Below the pieces are notes generated by a model. That model was given only the letters and a program-made list of their open reading frames with translations. It ran no database searches and was not told where the DNA came from. From the NCBI GenBank assembly GCA_030148625.1, contig JASBTC010000436.1:1-7208 (forward strand): a stretch of DNA of 7,208 nt, in the 5' to 3' direction. The position numbers and the translations under genes were made by a program. The stretch is from Sphingobium sp. GTDB taxonomy: Bacteria > Pseudomonadota > Alphaproteobacteria > Sphingomonadales > Sphingomonadaceae. Shown here piece after piece: positions 1 to 6,653 of the stretch. Numbering within the stretch: the first letter of the stretch is position 1; every line of letters begins with the position of its first letter.

Positions 1-749
1 GAATTTTCCTCGATCTTGATATCGGCATAGGTGATGCCGTCATAGTCCGATGACTGATTGCTGTAATATTCGAGTTCGTCGGATCTCGTGACCATCCTGA
101 CCAGATGTTTGCGCGCCGCTTCCGGATTGCGGTCGTGGAGCGCATCGACCAGGCCGACATGGTCGTCATAGGTTCCGCGGAAGAACTGCTCGCGCTCCAG
201 CGTCTCGGCGTTCATCAGCATCATCAAGGTGGGGCCGAAGCGCTGCCACAGACCCTCGATCATCTTGACGAGCGTGTGCGAACCCGATGCATTGTAGATG
301 CCGAACTGGAACGCCCGGTTGCTCTGCAGCACATTGGTCAGGTCCCGTGCGTCGAGCGCGTCGAGCAGATCGCCGAGATGGCGGCGAACCGCTTTCAGTT
401 CGGACGAGCGGATGTTGAGCGCGGCGCGAGAGACCGCCAGCCCCTCGAGAACGCATCGCACCTCGTAGAGTTCGTCGAATTCGACGCGCGTCAGCAGCGG
501 GACGACCGTCGTCCGGTTGGGCAGCATCTGCAGTGCCCCCTCCGCGACGAGCTGGAAGATCGCGTCGCGCACCGGGCCGAGACCCAGTCCGGTGAGTTCG
601 GCGGCCTGGCGCAGCGTCACGGGCTCGCCCGCCTTCAATGCGCCCTGGATCATCAGCGAGCTGATCGTCTCATACGCCGTGTCCTTCAGCGTCGCGGCTG
701 CCGCACTGCCGGCCGGTGTCTTGGGGTCTGCGGGGGCGAGGGTCGGCAT
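1..749 (-). CDS. GntR-family transcriptional regulator, FCD (FadR C-terminal) type, C-terminus cut by window edge
   Basis: Reading leftward from the ATG at 749 there are 249 codons with no stop, so the gene runs off the window start; the length is already near full for this family. Residues about 21-86 form the GntR winged helix-turn-helix (A-Y-E-T-I-S-S-L, then an R-Q-A-A-E-L-T-G recognition region and G-P-V-R-D-A-I, the counterpart of the usual S-R-T-P-V-R-E-A-L). Residues about 90-230 are an all-helical FCD ligand-binding domain (E-L-Y-E-V-R-C-V-L-E-G-L-A near 93-105; D-D-H-V-G-L-V-D-A-L at 195-204). Metal-ligand positions look degenerate: N144 and Q148 replace the usual Asp and His, M219 replaces the last His, and only H197 remains. 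It lies downstream of the hydrolase in the same direction and probably controls this locus as a substrate-responsive repressor (inference). The reading frame stays open upstream of 749 with no ATG or GTG; a TTG exists, but 749 starts just ahead of the DNA-binding domain. No strong Shine-Dalgarno is visible. Confidence 0.9.
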   Translation of the reverse strand, partial: MPTLAPADPKTPAGSAAAATLKDTAYETISSLMIQGALKAGEPVTLRQAAELTGLGLGPVRDAIFQLVAEGALQMLPNRTTVVPLLTRVEFDELYEVRCVLEGLAVSRAALNIRSSELKAVRRHLGDLLDALDARDLTNVLQSNRAFQFGIYNASGSHTLVKMIEGLWQRFGPTLMMLMNAETLEREQFFRGTYDDHVGLVDALHDRNPEAARKHLVRMVTRSDELEYYSNQSSDYDGITYADIKIEEN

Positions 750-824
750 GCACTGGGTTCCGGGTTGATCGAGGAGGAGCGGTGTCGGGGGCGAGGGGGC
801 GTGGCGGATCAATATGGTCAGCCG

Positions 825-855
825 AACTCTTAGTGTTGACCCGTTGGCCTGCCAA
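825..855 (-). promoter_or_regulatory. Possible promoter and small palindromes upstream of the GntR regulator
   Basis: The 139-nt gap between the hydrolase stop and the regulator start (750-888) holds two small inverted repeats. AACTCTTAGTGTT at 825-837 pairs 5 of 6 positions around a central T. TTGGC-CT-GCCAA at 844-855 has perfect 5-nt arms. On the minus strand a TTGGCA (855-850) lies 17 nt from a TAAGAG (832-827), a good -35 with a poor -10, and each box falls inside one of the palindromes. This could be a separate, autoregulated promoter for the regulator, with a leader of about 70 nt. No convincing terminator with a T-run is seen in the gap, so read-through from the hydrolase is equally possible. 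Confidence 0.25.
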
Positions 856-888
856 GTTCCCGTGCCGATGTCGGGTGTTGAGAATGGG

Positions 889-2871
889 TCACTCGAACGG
901 CGATCGATCGATTTCGCCGACGATGGGCAGCCGGATCCAGGCGTCCGTCTCACCGCCCATATGCAGCCCCGCATTCTGGGTGGCGCTGATCTCGGGCGCG
1001 GACACATTGTCCCGATCCGCACCGGCGATCGTCAGCCTCAATCGCTCTCCGCGCTGGAAGATGCGGCCGACCGCGATCATTCCGAATTCCATGGGCTCGG
1101 GGCGCACCGAGAGCGGCGCCGCAGAAAGCACGTCGCGGCGCAGCGAGCTGGGAAAGGGGAGGCCGAAATTGCGATAGGGTGGCTTGCCGAGCGTGCGGTG
1201 CGACGATCGCAATATGCCTTCGGAGACGAGCCGGGAGGTCCCGTCGGGGGCGACCGCGGTGAGATAGGCATGGACGTCGATCACCGGCGTGTCGGCGGAG
1301 GACAGGAACAGACGGACGGACGGAATGCCGGCGACATAGAGATCCCGGGCCAGCGGCGGCGACGTGAAGGTCATCGATTTGAGATCGTTGTTGGTCACGT
1401 CGATCTCGTAGACTGGGCCCGCCCATCGCGTCCCGCGGTTGCCCAGCGAGGTTTCCGGATCGACGACCCAGCCCTGTTGCGAGGTCTTGCCGTCGGCCGA
1501 CCAGGCCAGCGAGCCGTCATTCTGGGAACGCGCGCTGCCCGCGGTGGCGGACGACAGATGGAAAACCGCGTCCCGCGTCAGTTTCGTCGGCCAGTCGTCG
1601 GCTGAAAACCATTCGGTGCGTGCCGGACCGCGCGCGACGCCATAATGGACCGGCGCCCGGGTGTCGGCCCCGTTCGGGATCTTTCGCAGCCAATGGTCGA
1701 ACCAGCGCAGCGTCTCGCGGGAGACGATGTGGTCGCGTTCGGTATCGCGTGGATCGTTCGGCGAGGGGCCCGTGATGCCGTGCGGATAGGGGCCGTAGAT
1801 CATCTTGCGCGGAACCGTCAGGTTCGCGAACCAATAGAGCATGTCGTTGGCGTAGATGTCGTGCCAGCCGCCATTGAGAAGCGTGGGAATGCCGCTGGCG
1901 TTCACCTTCGGAAGAAGCGTGTAGAGGTTGTTCTGGCCGGCCTTCTGATAGGTGTCGAGGAACGGCAGCTCGTCGCGCACGATGCCGACGCTTTTGAAGC
2001 GGTCGATGTGGTTGAAATATTCGTCGTCCACCCCGTTGCGATGCTCGGCGACCGCCTGCCGCAATTCGCGCTGATCCTGATCGCCATCGACCGGAGGAAT
2101 GTTGGTGATCGGCGCATCGGGCGCGGAGGTCCGGTTGTCCGCGGCGGCGACGCGGCTGACCCAGCCCGACTGCCAGCCCGACCGGAATATGCCGCCCATC
2201 CCATAGGCGCTGCTCGGCCCGTCGAAGAAGGCATAGACCATCGACAACGCTTTTAATGCGGGTGGGCGCTCGGCGGCGACGCGCGGTTGCACTTCCGCCA
2301 GATAGGAAGCGCCGAGCATGCCCACCGTGCCATCGCTCCATGGCTGCTTCGCGATCCAGTTGATCAGGTCGGCGCCGTCCTTGCCCTCGATATCGTCGCC
2401 CTCGGCATGCGACGGGCCGAACGAAGCGCCGGCGCCGCGCATGTCGGCGACCACGAGCGCATAGCCATAGGCGAGCATCAGCTCGGACCAGAGCGGCTTG
2501 TCCGCGATCTGCATCACGCCGGCGGCATCGGCCATCGAATATCGGGCCATCTTGGTTCCGCCGCCGGGCAGCGGTCTGGCGCGTGCATAGCGGGTATATT
2601 CGAAAACCACGGGAAAACGGGCGCGGACCGCGCGGCCCTCGACCGCCGGCAAGTAGATGTCGACTGCCAGCTTCGTGCCGTCACGGGCACGGACATAGAC
2701 CGAACGCCGGACGGCCTGACGATAGCGAAGGGGCTCGTCCGAACGATATTCGCCAACGCCGAGCGCGGACAGCGACGTACCCGACACGCTTTCCGCCTTT
2801 TGGGCGAAAGCCGGCATGGCGGGGATGATGGCGATCGCCGCCGCGGCCGCCCATGCATAGACTCTGTTCAT
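889..2871 (-). CDS. Exported CocE/NonD-family serine hydrolase (S15-type alpha/beta hydrolase with C-terminal jelly-roll domain)
   Basis: Predicted to hydrolyse an ester or amide, as do cocaine esterase, alpha-amino-acid ester hydrolases and glutaryl-7-ACA acylases of this family. From the ATG at 2871 the protein has 660 residues. It opens with a signal peptide (M-N-R-V, a hydrophobic Ala/Ile stretch, A-F-A before Q24), so it should act in the periplasm. The alpha/beta-hydrolase core shows R-D-G-T-K-L near 63-68, D-M-R-G-A-G-A-S near 143-150, nucleophile S189 in G-A-S-Y-L-A, acid D338 in G-G-W-H-D and H364 in G-P-Y-P-H-G. W-F-D-H-W-L (390-395) leads into the C-terminal jelly-roll domain with V-I-D-V-H-A-Y-L near 530-537. 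The spacing of Ser, Asp and His fits the family. A start at 2889 (six more residues) is possible, but 2871 gives an ATGA overlap with the dipeptidase stop and has G-rich Shine-Dalgarno-like sequence just upstream. The family is clear; the substrate is unknown. Confidence 0.93.
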   Translation of the reverse strand: MNRVYAWAAAAAIAIIPAMPAFAQKAESVSGTSLSALGVGEYRSDEPLRYRQAVRRSVYVRARDGTKLAVDIYLPAVEGRAVRARFPVVFEYTRYARARPLPGGGTKMARYSMADAAGVMQIADKPLWSELMLAYGYALVVADMRGAGASFGPSHAEGDDIEGKDGADLINWIAKQPWSDGTVGMLGASYLAEVQPRVAAERPPALKALSMVYAFFDGPSSAYGMGGIFRSGWQSGWVSRVAAADNRTSAPDAPITNIPPVDGDQDQRELRQAVAEHRNGVDDEYFNHIDRFKSVGIVRDELPFLDTYQKAGQNNLYTLLPKVNASGIPTLLNGGWHDIYANDMLYWFANLTVPRKMIYGPYPHGITGPSPNDPRDTERDHIVSRETLRWFDHWLRKIPNGADTRAPVHYGVARGPARTEWFSADDWPTKLTRDAVFHLSSATAGSARSQNDGSLAWSADGKTSQQGWVVDPETSLGNRGTRWAGPVYEIDVTNNDLKSMTFTSPPLARDLYVAGIPSVRLFLSSADTPVIDVHAYLTAVAPDGTSRLVSEGILRSSHRTLGKPPYRNFGLPFPSSLRRDVLSAAPLSVRPEPMEFGMIAVGRIFQRGERLRLTIAGADRDNVSAPEISATQNAGLHMGGETDAWIRLPIVGEIDRSPFE

Positions 2872-3932
2872 TGTCCTGTTGCTCCCCATGCCATGCGGCA
2901 GAGCCGCACCATATTTTCGCCGAGCACGGCGCGGATATCGGTTTCGCTATAGCCATGGTCGGCCATGATCCCGATCAGGCCCGGCATCTGTTCCGGCGTC
3001 GCGTAGCGAAAGCCCGGCCATGCCGGATCGGCCGCGATCGGCCATTCGTCGGGCCGTTCCCGGACCCAGTCGTTGAGCGCGCGCGCGTCGAACACGAGAT
3101 CGAGCCCCAGTCCGACATGCTCGATCCCGACCAGATTCGCGAAATGGTCGATATGCGCGAAGATGGTCTCGCTGGAGCAGGCCGGATCACCCAGATATTC
3201 GCTTGCCCCCGATATGCCGATCACCCCGCCGGTCGATGCGCAGGCAATCGCCTGGGCGTCGGTGATGTTGCGGAAGCTCGGGTGAAGGCGCGCGGCGTTG
3301 GAATGGCTGAACAGGCATGGCCGAGTGGCGATCTCGAGCGCGTCCATCGCTGTGCGCGCGCCGGTGTGGCTGAGATCGACCACCATGCCCACGCGCTGCA
3401 TTTCCGCGACCAGGCGGCGGCCATAGCTGGTCAGGCCGCCGTCGCTTTTCTCGGCGCAGCCCCCGCCCACGCTGTTCGTATTGTTGAAGGCGAGCAGCGT
3501 CTGGCGGACACCAAGCGCATAAAAGGCCTCGATCAGGTCGAGATTGCGCTCGAAGCAGCGCGTGCCTTCGAACTGGAGGACGATGCCCAGCTTTCCGTTC
3601 GCCCGCGCGATCGGGATCTCGTCGATCGATCCGATCAGAACGGTGTGGTCGGAGGATGCGATGCGCCGCCGCGCCCATGCGACGAGCGCGAGCGCGCCGT
3701 CCGATCCGTGATTGTCCCCGGCAAGCGTCGTCGACACGATATCGAAACCCGCGGCGCGGAAGCGTTCGAGCGTGTGCCAGCCATTGCCGACCGGGTCCTC
3801 GCCCGGAAGGTCGACCGGCCACACATTGTCCCACACCAGCGCCTGGCGCCACAGCGTGTCCGGCTGCGCAGGCGACCCGTCGCCCTGGCCTTTCCCCGTC
3901 GCCGAACGGCTTTCCGTTTCCGCTTGTGTCAC
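2868..3932 (-). CDS. Membrane-dipeptidase-family (peptidase M19) amidohydrolase homologue, no signal peptide
   Basis: Family M19 (renal dipeptidase) enzymes are zinc hydrolases of dipeptides, some D-residue dipeptides and beta-lactams. This 354-residue protein carries the family landmarks: E122 in Q-F-E-G (bridging glutamate), H189 in D-L-S-H, H210 in L-F-S-H-S, D278 in G-L-G-L-D, and a closing G-E-N-M-V-R-L. The N-terminal D-G-H-x-D motif that supplies two ligands of one zinc is missing: residues 33-41 read V-W-D-N-V-W-P-V-D. The usual substrate-contacting His in the T-H-x-x-N region appears to be N150. It may therefore be a one-zinc or altered-specificity member. The N-terminus is polar with no signal or lipobox, so it should be cytoplasmic. 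The start is GTG at 3932, backed by AAGGA six bases upstream. It is first in the leftward operon and overlaps the hydrolase by 4 nt. Confidence 0.9.
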   Translation of the reverse strand: MTQAETESRSATGKGQGDGSPAQPDTLWRQALVWDNVWPVDLPGEDPVGNGWHTLERFRAAGFDIVSTTLAGDNHGSDGALALVAWARRRIASSDHTVLIGSIDEIPIARANGKLGIVLQFEGTRCFERNLDLIEAFYALGVRQTLLAFNNTNSVGGGCAEKSDGGLTSYGRRLVAEMQRVGMVVDLSHTGARTAMDALEIATRPCLFSHSNAARLHPSFRNITDAQAIACASTGGVIGISGASEYLGDPACSSETIFAHIDHFANLVGIEHVGLGLDLVFDARALNDWVRERPDEWPIAADPAWPGFRYATPEQMPGLIGIMADHGYSETDIRAVLGENMVRLCRMAWGATGQ

Positions 3933-3990
3933 ACGCGATCCTTCCGGGCGTCGATGGGGCGGGACATTGCCTCTTTACCTGTGCCCGAAT

Positions 3991-4020
3991 CTGATATAGC
4001 AAACTCGACTATGTTATATC
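3991..4020 (+). promoter_or_regulatory. Predicted promoter of the permease-oxidoreductase arm
   Basis: On the plus strand CTGATA (3991-3996) lies 18 nt from TATATC (4015-4020), the mirror image of the minus-strand promoter, because each arm of the inverted repeat contains TGATATA or its complement. Transcription would begin about 4027, only about 14 nt before the permease ATG. The -35 is slightly weaker (C for the first T). The same region also contains short GTT/AAC half-repeats (GTTATATCAAC at 4013-4023 and GTTAGAAC at 4033-4040). Confidence 0.4.
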
Positions 4021-4021
4021 A
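3992..4021. repeat. 30-bp inverted repeat in the divergent control region (candidate operator)
   Basis: The left arm TGATATAGCA (3992-4001) and right arm TGTTATATCA (4012-4021) are reverse complements at 9 of 10 positions, separated by a 10-nt spacer that itself pairs in part near the dyad (CTCGA-like centre at 4005-4008). It is AT-rich in an otherwise GC-rich window and lies midway between two divergent operons. This is the expected form for a dimeric regulator site; the FCD regulator at the left end of the window is the obvious candidate (inference). Confidence 0.7.
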
Positions 4022-4022
4022 A
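3993..4022 (-). promoter_or_regulatory. Predicted promoter of the dipeptidase-hydrolase operon
   Basis: On the minus strand a TTGATA (4022-4017; 5 of 6 to the sigma-70 -35 consensus) lies 18 nt from TATATC (3998-3993; 4 of 6 to the -10). Transcription would begin near 3986, giving a leader of about 54 nt before the GTG at 3932. Both boxes lie inside the arms of the inverted repeat at 3992-4021, so a protein bound there would block it. Confidence 0.5.
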
Positions 4023-4040
4023 CAGATAGATTGTTAGAAC

Positions 4041-5489
4041 ATGAAACGGGGCGACGATGGTCGGACCGGCGTGACGCTCGTCGGCATGTTCTCCTTGCTG
4101 GTGGGCACGATCATCGGCGCCGGCTGGATCGCCGCGACCAGTGCCTGGGTGGCGGAGGCGGGCCCGATTGGCGCCATCATCGCCTTCGGGCTCGGCGCGG
4201 CGCTGATGGCGCTCATCGGACTGTGCTTTGCGGAACTGGTGGCGATGATGCCCGATAGCGGGGGCATCGTCGGCTACACCTATGGGGCTTTCGGGTCGGC
4301 GGCGGCATATATAGTCGGCGCGCTGCTTGTGCTCAGCTATGTCGCGACCATCGGCTTCTTCGTCACGACCCTGCCCTATGTCGTTCAGATGGCGCTTCCC
4401 GGCATCTGCGCCGGCTCCCAGCAGATATTCGGGTTCGAGATCGATCGCGGCGCGCTTGTGCTCGGAGGGCTGGGCACGGTGCTCGTTTTTCTTGCCAATT
4501 GGCACGGCACGCGGCTGACCGTCGGCCTGCAGAATGGGCTGGTCATCGCGAAGTTCATGCTGGTCGTCGTGCTGTGCAGCGTCGCGCTGGCCGTCGGTCG
4601 CGTGGCTCCAGATGCGTCGCTGATGGCCGGCGCCGCGGGGCAGGCCACACTGTCGGGCGTCACAGCAGTCGCGATCACGACCCCCTTCTGGTTCTCGGGT
4701 TTCGAGGTGCTTCCCCAGGCGATGGGCGAGCGCGCCGCCGGCGTCCGGCTTGCCCGGATCGGCCGGCTGGTCATCTTGGCAATCATCGCCAGCTTCCTCT
4801 TCTATGCGGCGATCATCCTGGCATATGCCAGCCTTGCCGAACGGATCGGCGGCAGTGCAGGCGGTCCGTCGGTCTATCAGGTCGTCTTCGAAGCGACGGG
4901 GTCGGGCACGCTCGCGGGGGTCGTCATCCTCCTGGCGCTGGTCGGCATCCTGTCCTCTTGGAATTCGACGACGTTCACCACCGCGCGTATCCTCGACACG
5001 CTTTCGCGCGCCCATCTCGCCCCGGCCGGCTTCTCGCGCGCGCGTTCCGCAGATGGTGCGCCGGTCGCCAATGGCGTGCCGGTCGTCAGCCTGTTGCTGC
5101 CGAGTTGCTGCGGCTATCTGCTCGGCCTGGCCGGGCGCGGGCTGAGCATCGCGCTGATCACCGCCGCGAGCGTCATGCTCGTGATCGTCTTCCTCTTCGC
5201 ATGTGGCGCTGTCATCCGCCTCCGCCGCATCGCGCCCGATCTGCCGCGCCCCTATCGCGTTCCTGGGCGGATGGTCGCGCCATGGGTGGCGGTCGTCGCT
5301 TCGGTGCTGCTGCTTGTCCTCGCTATGCGCGATCTGCTGCTGTTCCCCGCCGCCGAACGGCTTGCGCCATGGACCGCGCTGGGGGTGGGCGGTGCCGCGA
5401 TCGCTTTGTGCTGGATCGTGGGCGGTCGGCGCCGTCGCGCCATCGATGAGCGCGATCGCGGTGCGATCCTTGCCACTTCATCCCTCTGA
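4041..5489 (+). CDS. APC-superfamily amino acid/amine permease
   Basis: Inner-membrane secondary transporter of 482 residues with about 12 hydrophobic segments (roughly 11-34, 42-68, 86-113, 137-153, 163-186, 204-226, 241-265, 288-308, 346-365, 368-393, 411-430 and 443-461), the usual number and length for the family. Transmembrane segment 1 has G-T-I-I-G-A-G-W (22-29), the glycine-rich unwound substrate-binding stretch; segment 6 has F-S-G-F-E (218-222) followed by L-P-Q-A-M-G-E; R-P-Y-R-V-P-G (403-409) precedes the last pair of helices, as is typical. These mark an APC amino acid/polyamine/organocation carrier; the exact substrate cannot be inferred. The ATG at 4041 places the first helix correctly, but no clear Shine-Dalgarno precedes it (TTGTTAGAAC). 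It heads the rightward arm, divergent from the dipeptidase, and is probably co-transcribed with the oxidoreductase 63 nt downstream. Confidence 0.92.
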   Translation: MKRGDDGRTGVTLVGMFSLLVGTIIGAGWIAATSAWVAEAGPIGAIIAFGLGAALMALIGLCFAELVAMMPDSGGIVGYTYGAFGSAAAYIVGALLVLSYVATIGFFVTTLPYVVQMALPGICAGSQQIFGFEIDRGALVLGGLGTVLVFLANWHGTRLTVGLQNGLVIAKFMLVVVLCSVALAVGRVAPDASLMAGAAGQATLSGVTAVAITTPFWFSGFEVLPQAMGERAAGVRLARIGRLVILAIIASFLFYAAIILAYASLAERIGGSAGGPSVYQVVFEATGSGTLAGVVILLALVGILSSWNSTTFTTARILDTLSRAHLAPAGFSRARSADGAPVANGVPVVSLLLPSCCGYLLGLAGRGLSIALITAASVMLVIVFLFACGAVIRLRRIAPDLPRPYRVPGRMVAPWVAVVASVLLLVLAMRDLLLFPAAERLAPWTALGVGGAAIALCWIVGGRRRRAIDERDRGAILATSSL

Positions 5490-5490
5490 C

Positions 5491-5556
5491 ATGCCGGAAT
5501 CGCTCGTGAAATTTCGTACCACGCCTTTCTCTGTTTCACTCGGGCTCGACCGATGA
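5491..5556 (+). CDS. Possible 21-codon mini-ORF bridging permease and oxidoreductase
   Basis: An ATG one base after the permease stop (TGA-C-ATG) opens a 21-codon frame (M-P-E-S-L-V-K-F-R-T, ending G-L-D-R). Its TGA overlaps the oxidoreductase start as ATGA (5553-5556). It has no Shine-Dalgarno of its own, but ribosomes finishing the permease could reinitiate here and hand over to the oxidoreductase, whose own ribosome-binding sequence is poor. No similarity to a known peptide is recognised. The arrangement may be chance. Confidence 0.2.
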   Translation: MPESLVKFRTTPFSVSLGLDR

Positions 5557-6653
5557 GTGCGCGTTCCCTCCGGCTGGGCGTGGTCGGCCTTGGCGACGCG
5601 GCGGCAGCGCATATTCACGGCAGCGCCGCGCTGGACACGGTCACGATCGTCGCGGGGGCCGATCCGTCGCTCGCGGCCCGTACCCGTTTTGCCGGCCGTG
5701 ACATGCAGATGTTCGAGAGCGCGGCGGAGATGATCGCGTCGGTGCCGCTCGACGCGATCGTGATCTGCTCGGCGGTCGCGACGCATGAGGTGATCGCGAT
5801 CGAAGCGGCGGCGGCGGGCCTCCATATCCTGTGCGAAAAACCGATGGCGCTGTCGGTCCGCTCGGCACGCCTGATGGCGCGCGCCTGTCACCAGGCTGGG
5901 GTCAAATTCTTCTACGGCTCCTCGTGCCGCTATCTGCCGGCGATCCAGCGCGCGCGAGAGATCGTCGGCGAAGGCGGTATCGGGGAATTGCTGATGCTGC
6001 GTGAGGAAATCGTCGGCGGCGCGGGTGCGGAGGCCTATGCCCCGATGTCGGCGGCGCATTATCCGCCCGGCGGCCCGGGCGGCGGCGGCTGGGGGCTGGT
6101 CGATCACGGCGTCCACATGCTCGATCTGTTTCCCTGGATGGCCGGGGAACCGATCGAGGCCATTTGCGGGCGCGGACAGATATCGGGACGCGAGCCGCGG
6201 TCCGAATATGCGGTGATGACGATGCGTGGCGGCCGGACGACCGGGCATCTCATGTATCTGGAGAGCAGCTACTTCACCGACCTGCCGCAACACGGGACTT
6301 TCCTCAATGGCCGGGGGTGGGGCAGCGATGGCGCCGCCCCGGCGGGAGACTGGGATCCGCATCCCGCCGCCATCCATCTCTATGGAAGCCGCGGGGCGCT
6401 GCTCGTCCGTCACTATGCCGGCGAGCTTTATCGCAGCGACGGCAACGGCATTGTCCGGCTGCCGGTCGATGGCACGCCGCCACCGGTGCAGTTCACCCGG
6501 CAGATGGCGGCTTTTGCCGCCTGCGTCCGCAACGACACCGCACCGGCGACAACCGCCGCCGACGGGATCAGGGCCTTGACCGTGCTCGAGGCGATCTACC
6601 GGAGCGCGGAATCGGGAACCGTCGAGGCAATCAGATCGGGCGATGACCAATAG
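5553..6653 (+). CDS. Gfo/Idh/MocA-family NAD(P)-dependent oxidoreductase
   Basis: A 366-residue cytoplasmic dehydrogenase of typical family length. The N-terminal Rossmann fold shows L-G-V-V-G-L-G-D-A (8-16; G9, G12, G14) for dinucleotide binding, then C-E-K-P (94-97), the family's Glu-Lys-Pro motif with the catalytic-site lysine K96. The C-terminal alpha/beta domain has a glycine-rich run (about 172-180) followed by L-V-D-H-G-V-H-M-L-D, where D184, H188 and D191 match the conserved Asp/His/Asp pattern of active family members. Such enzymes act on sugars, inositols, amino-acid-derived or bile-pigment substrates; next to a permease and peptidase-like hydrolases this one may oxidise or reduce the imported product (inference). 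The ATG at 5553 is the only good start ahead of the Rossmann fold; upstream sequence (CTCGGGCTCGACCG) gives only a weak ribosome-binding site. It probably belongs to the permease transcript. Confidence 0.93.
   Translation: MSARSLRLGVVGLGDAAAAHIHGSAALDTVTIVAGADPSLAARTRFAGRDMQMFESAAEMIASVPLDAIVICSAVATHEVIAIEAAAAGLHILCEKPMALSVRSARLMARACHQAGVKFFYGSSCRYLPAIQRAREIVGEGGIGELLMLREEIVGGAGAEAYAPMSAAHYPPGGPGGGGWGLVDHGVHMLDLFPWMAGEPIEAICGRGQISGREPRSEYAVMTMRGGRTTGHLMYLESSYFTDLPQHGTFLNGRGWGSDGAAPAGDWDPHPAAIHLYGSRGALLVRHYAGELYRSDGNGIVRLPVDGTPPPVQFTRQMAAFAACVRNDTAPATTAADGIRALTVLEAIYRSAESGTVEAIRSGDDQ

Noticed and set aside
105..833. Open frame on the plus strand opposite the regulator (242 codons)
   Set aside because: The minus strand encodes an intact GntR/FCD protein over the same stretch; the plus frame has no family signature.
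814..1605. Plus-strand open frame over the end of the CocE-type hydrolase (263 codons)
   Set aside because: It lies antisense to the jelly-roll domain of the hydrolase and shows typical GC-rich shadow composition.
3967..4000. TTGCCT or TTTACC as -35 for a plus-strand promoter with TATAGC as -10
   Set aside because: Spacings are 22 and 15 nt, both unfavourable; the 18-nt pair within the inverted repeat fits better.
2853..4037. Long open frame on the plus strand opposite the dipeptidase (394 codons)
   Set aside because: It is the antisense image of a clear M19 protein in GC-rich DNA, is Arg/Ala/Asp-rich, shows no recognisable domain, and would run through the promoter region.
4014..5015. Open frame on the minus strand opposite the permease (333 codons), rich in Asp, Arg and Gln
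   Set aside because: It is a shadow of a membrane protein's hydrophobic codons read in reverse; no domain is visible and the permease is unambiguous.
5506..5539. Inverted repeat GTGAAA/TTTCAC in the permease-oxidoreductase gap
   Set aside because: Arms are only 6 nt, 22 nt apart, with no extension or T-run; too weak to call as a terminator or operator.
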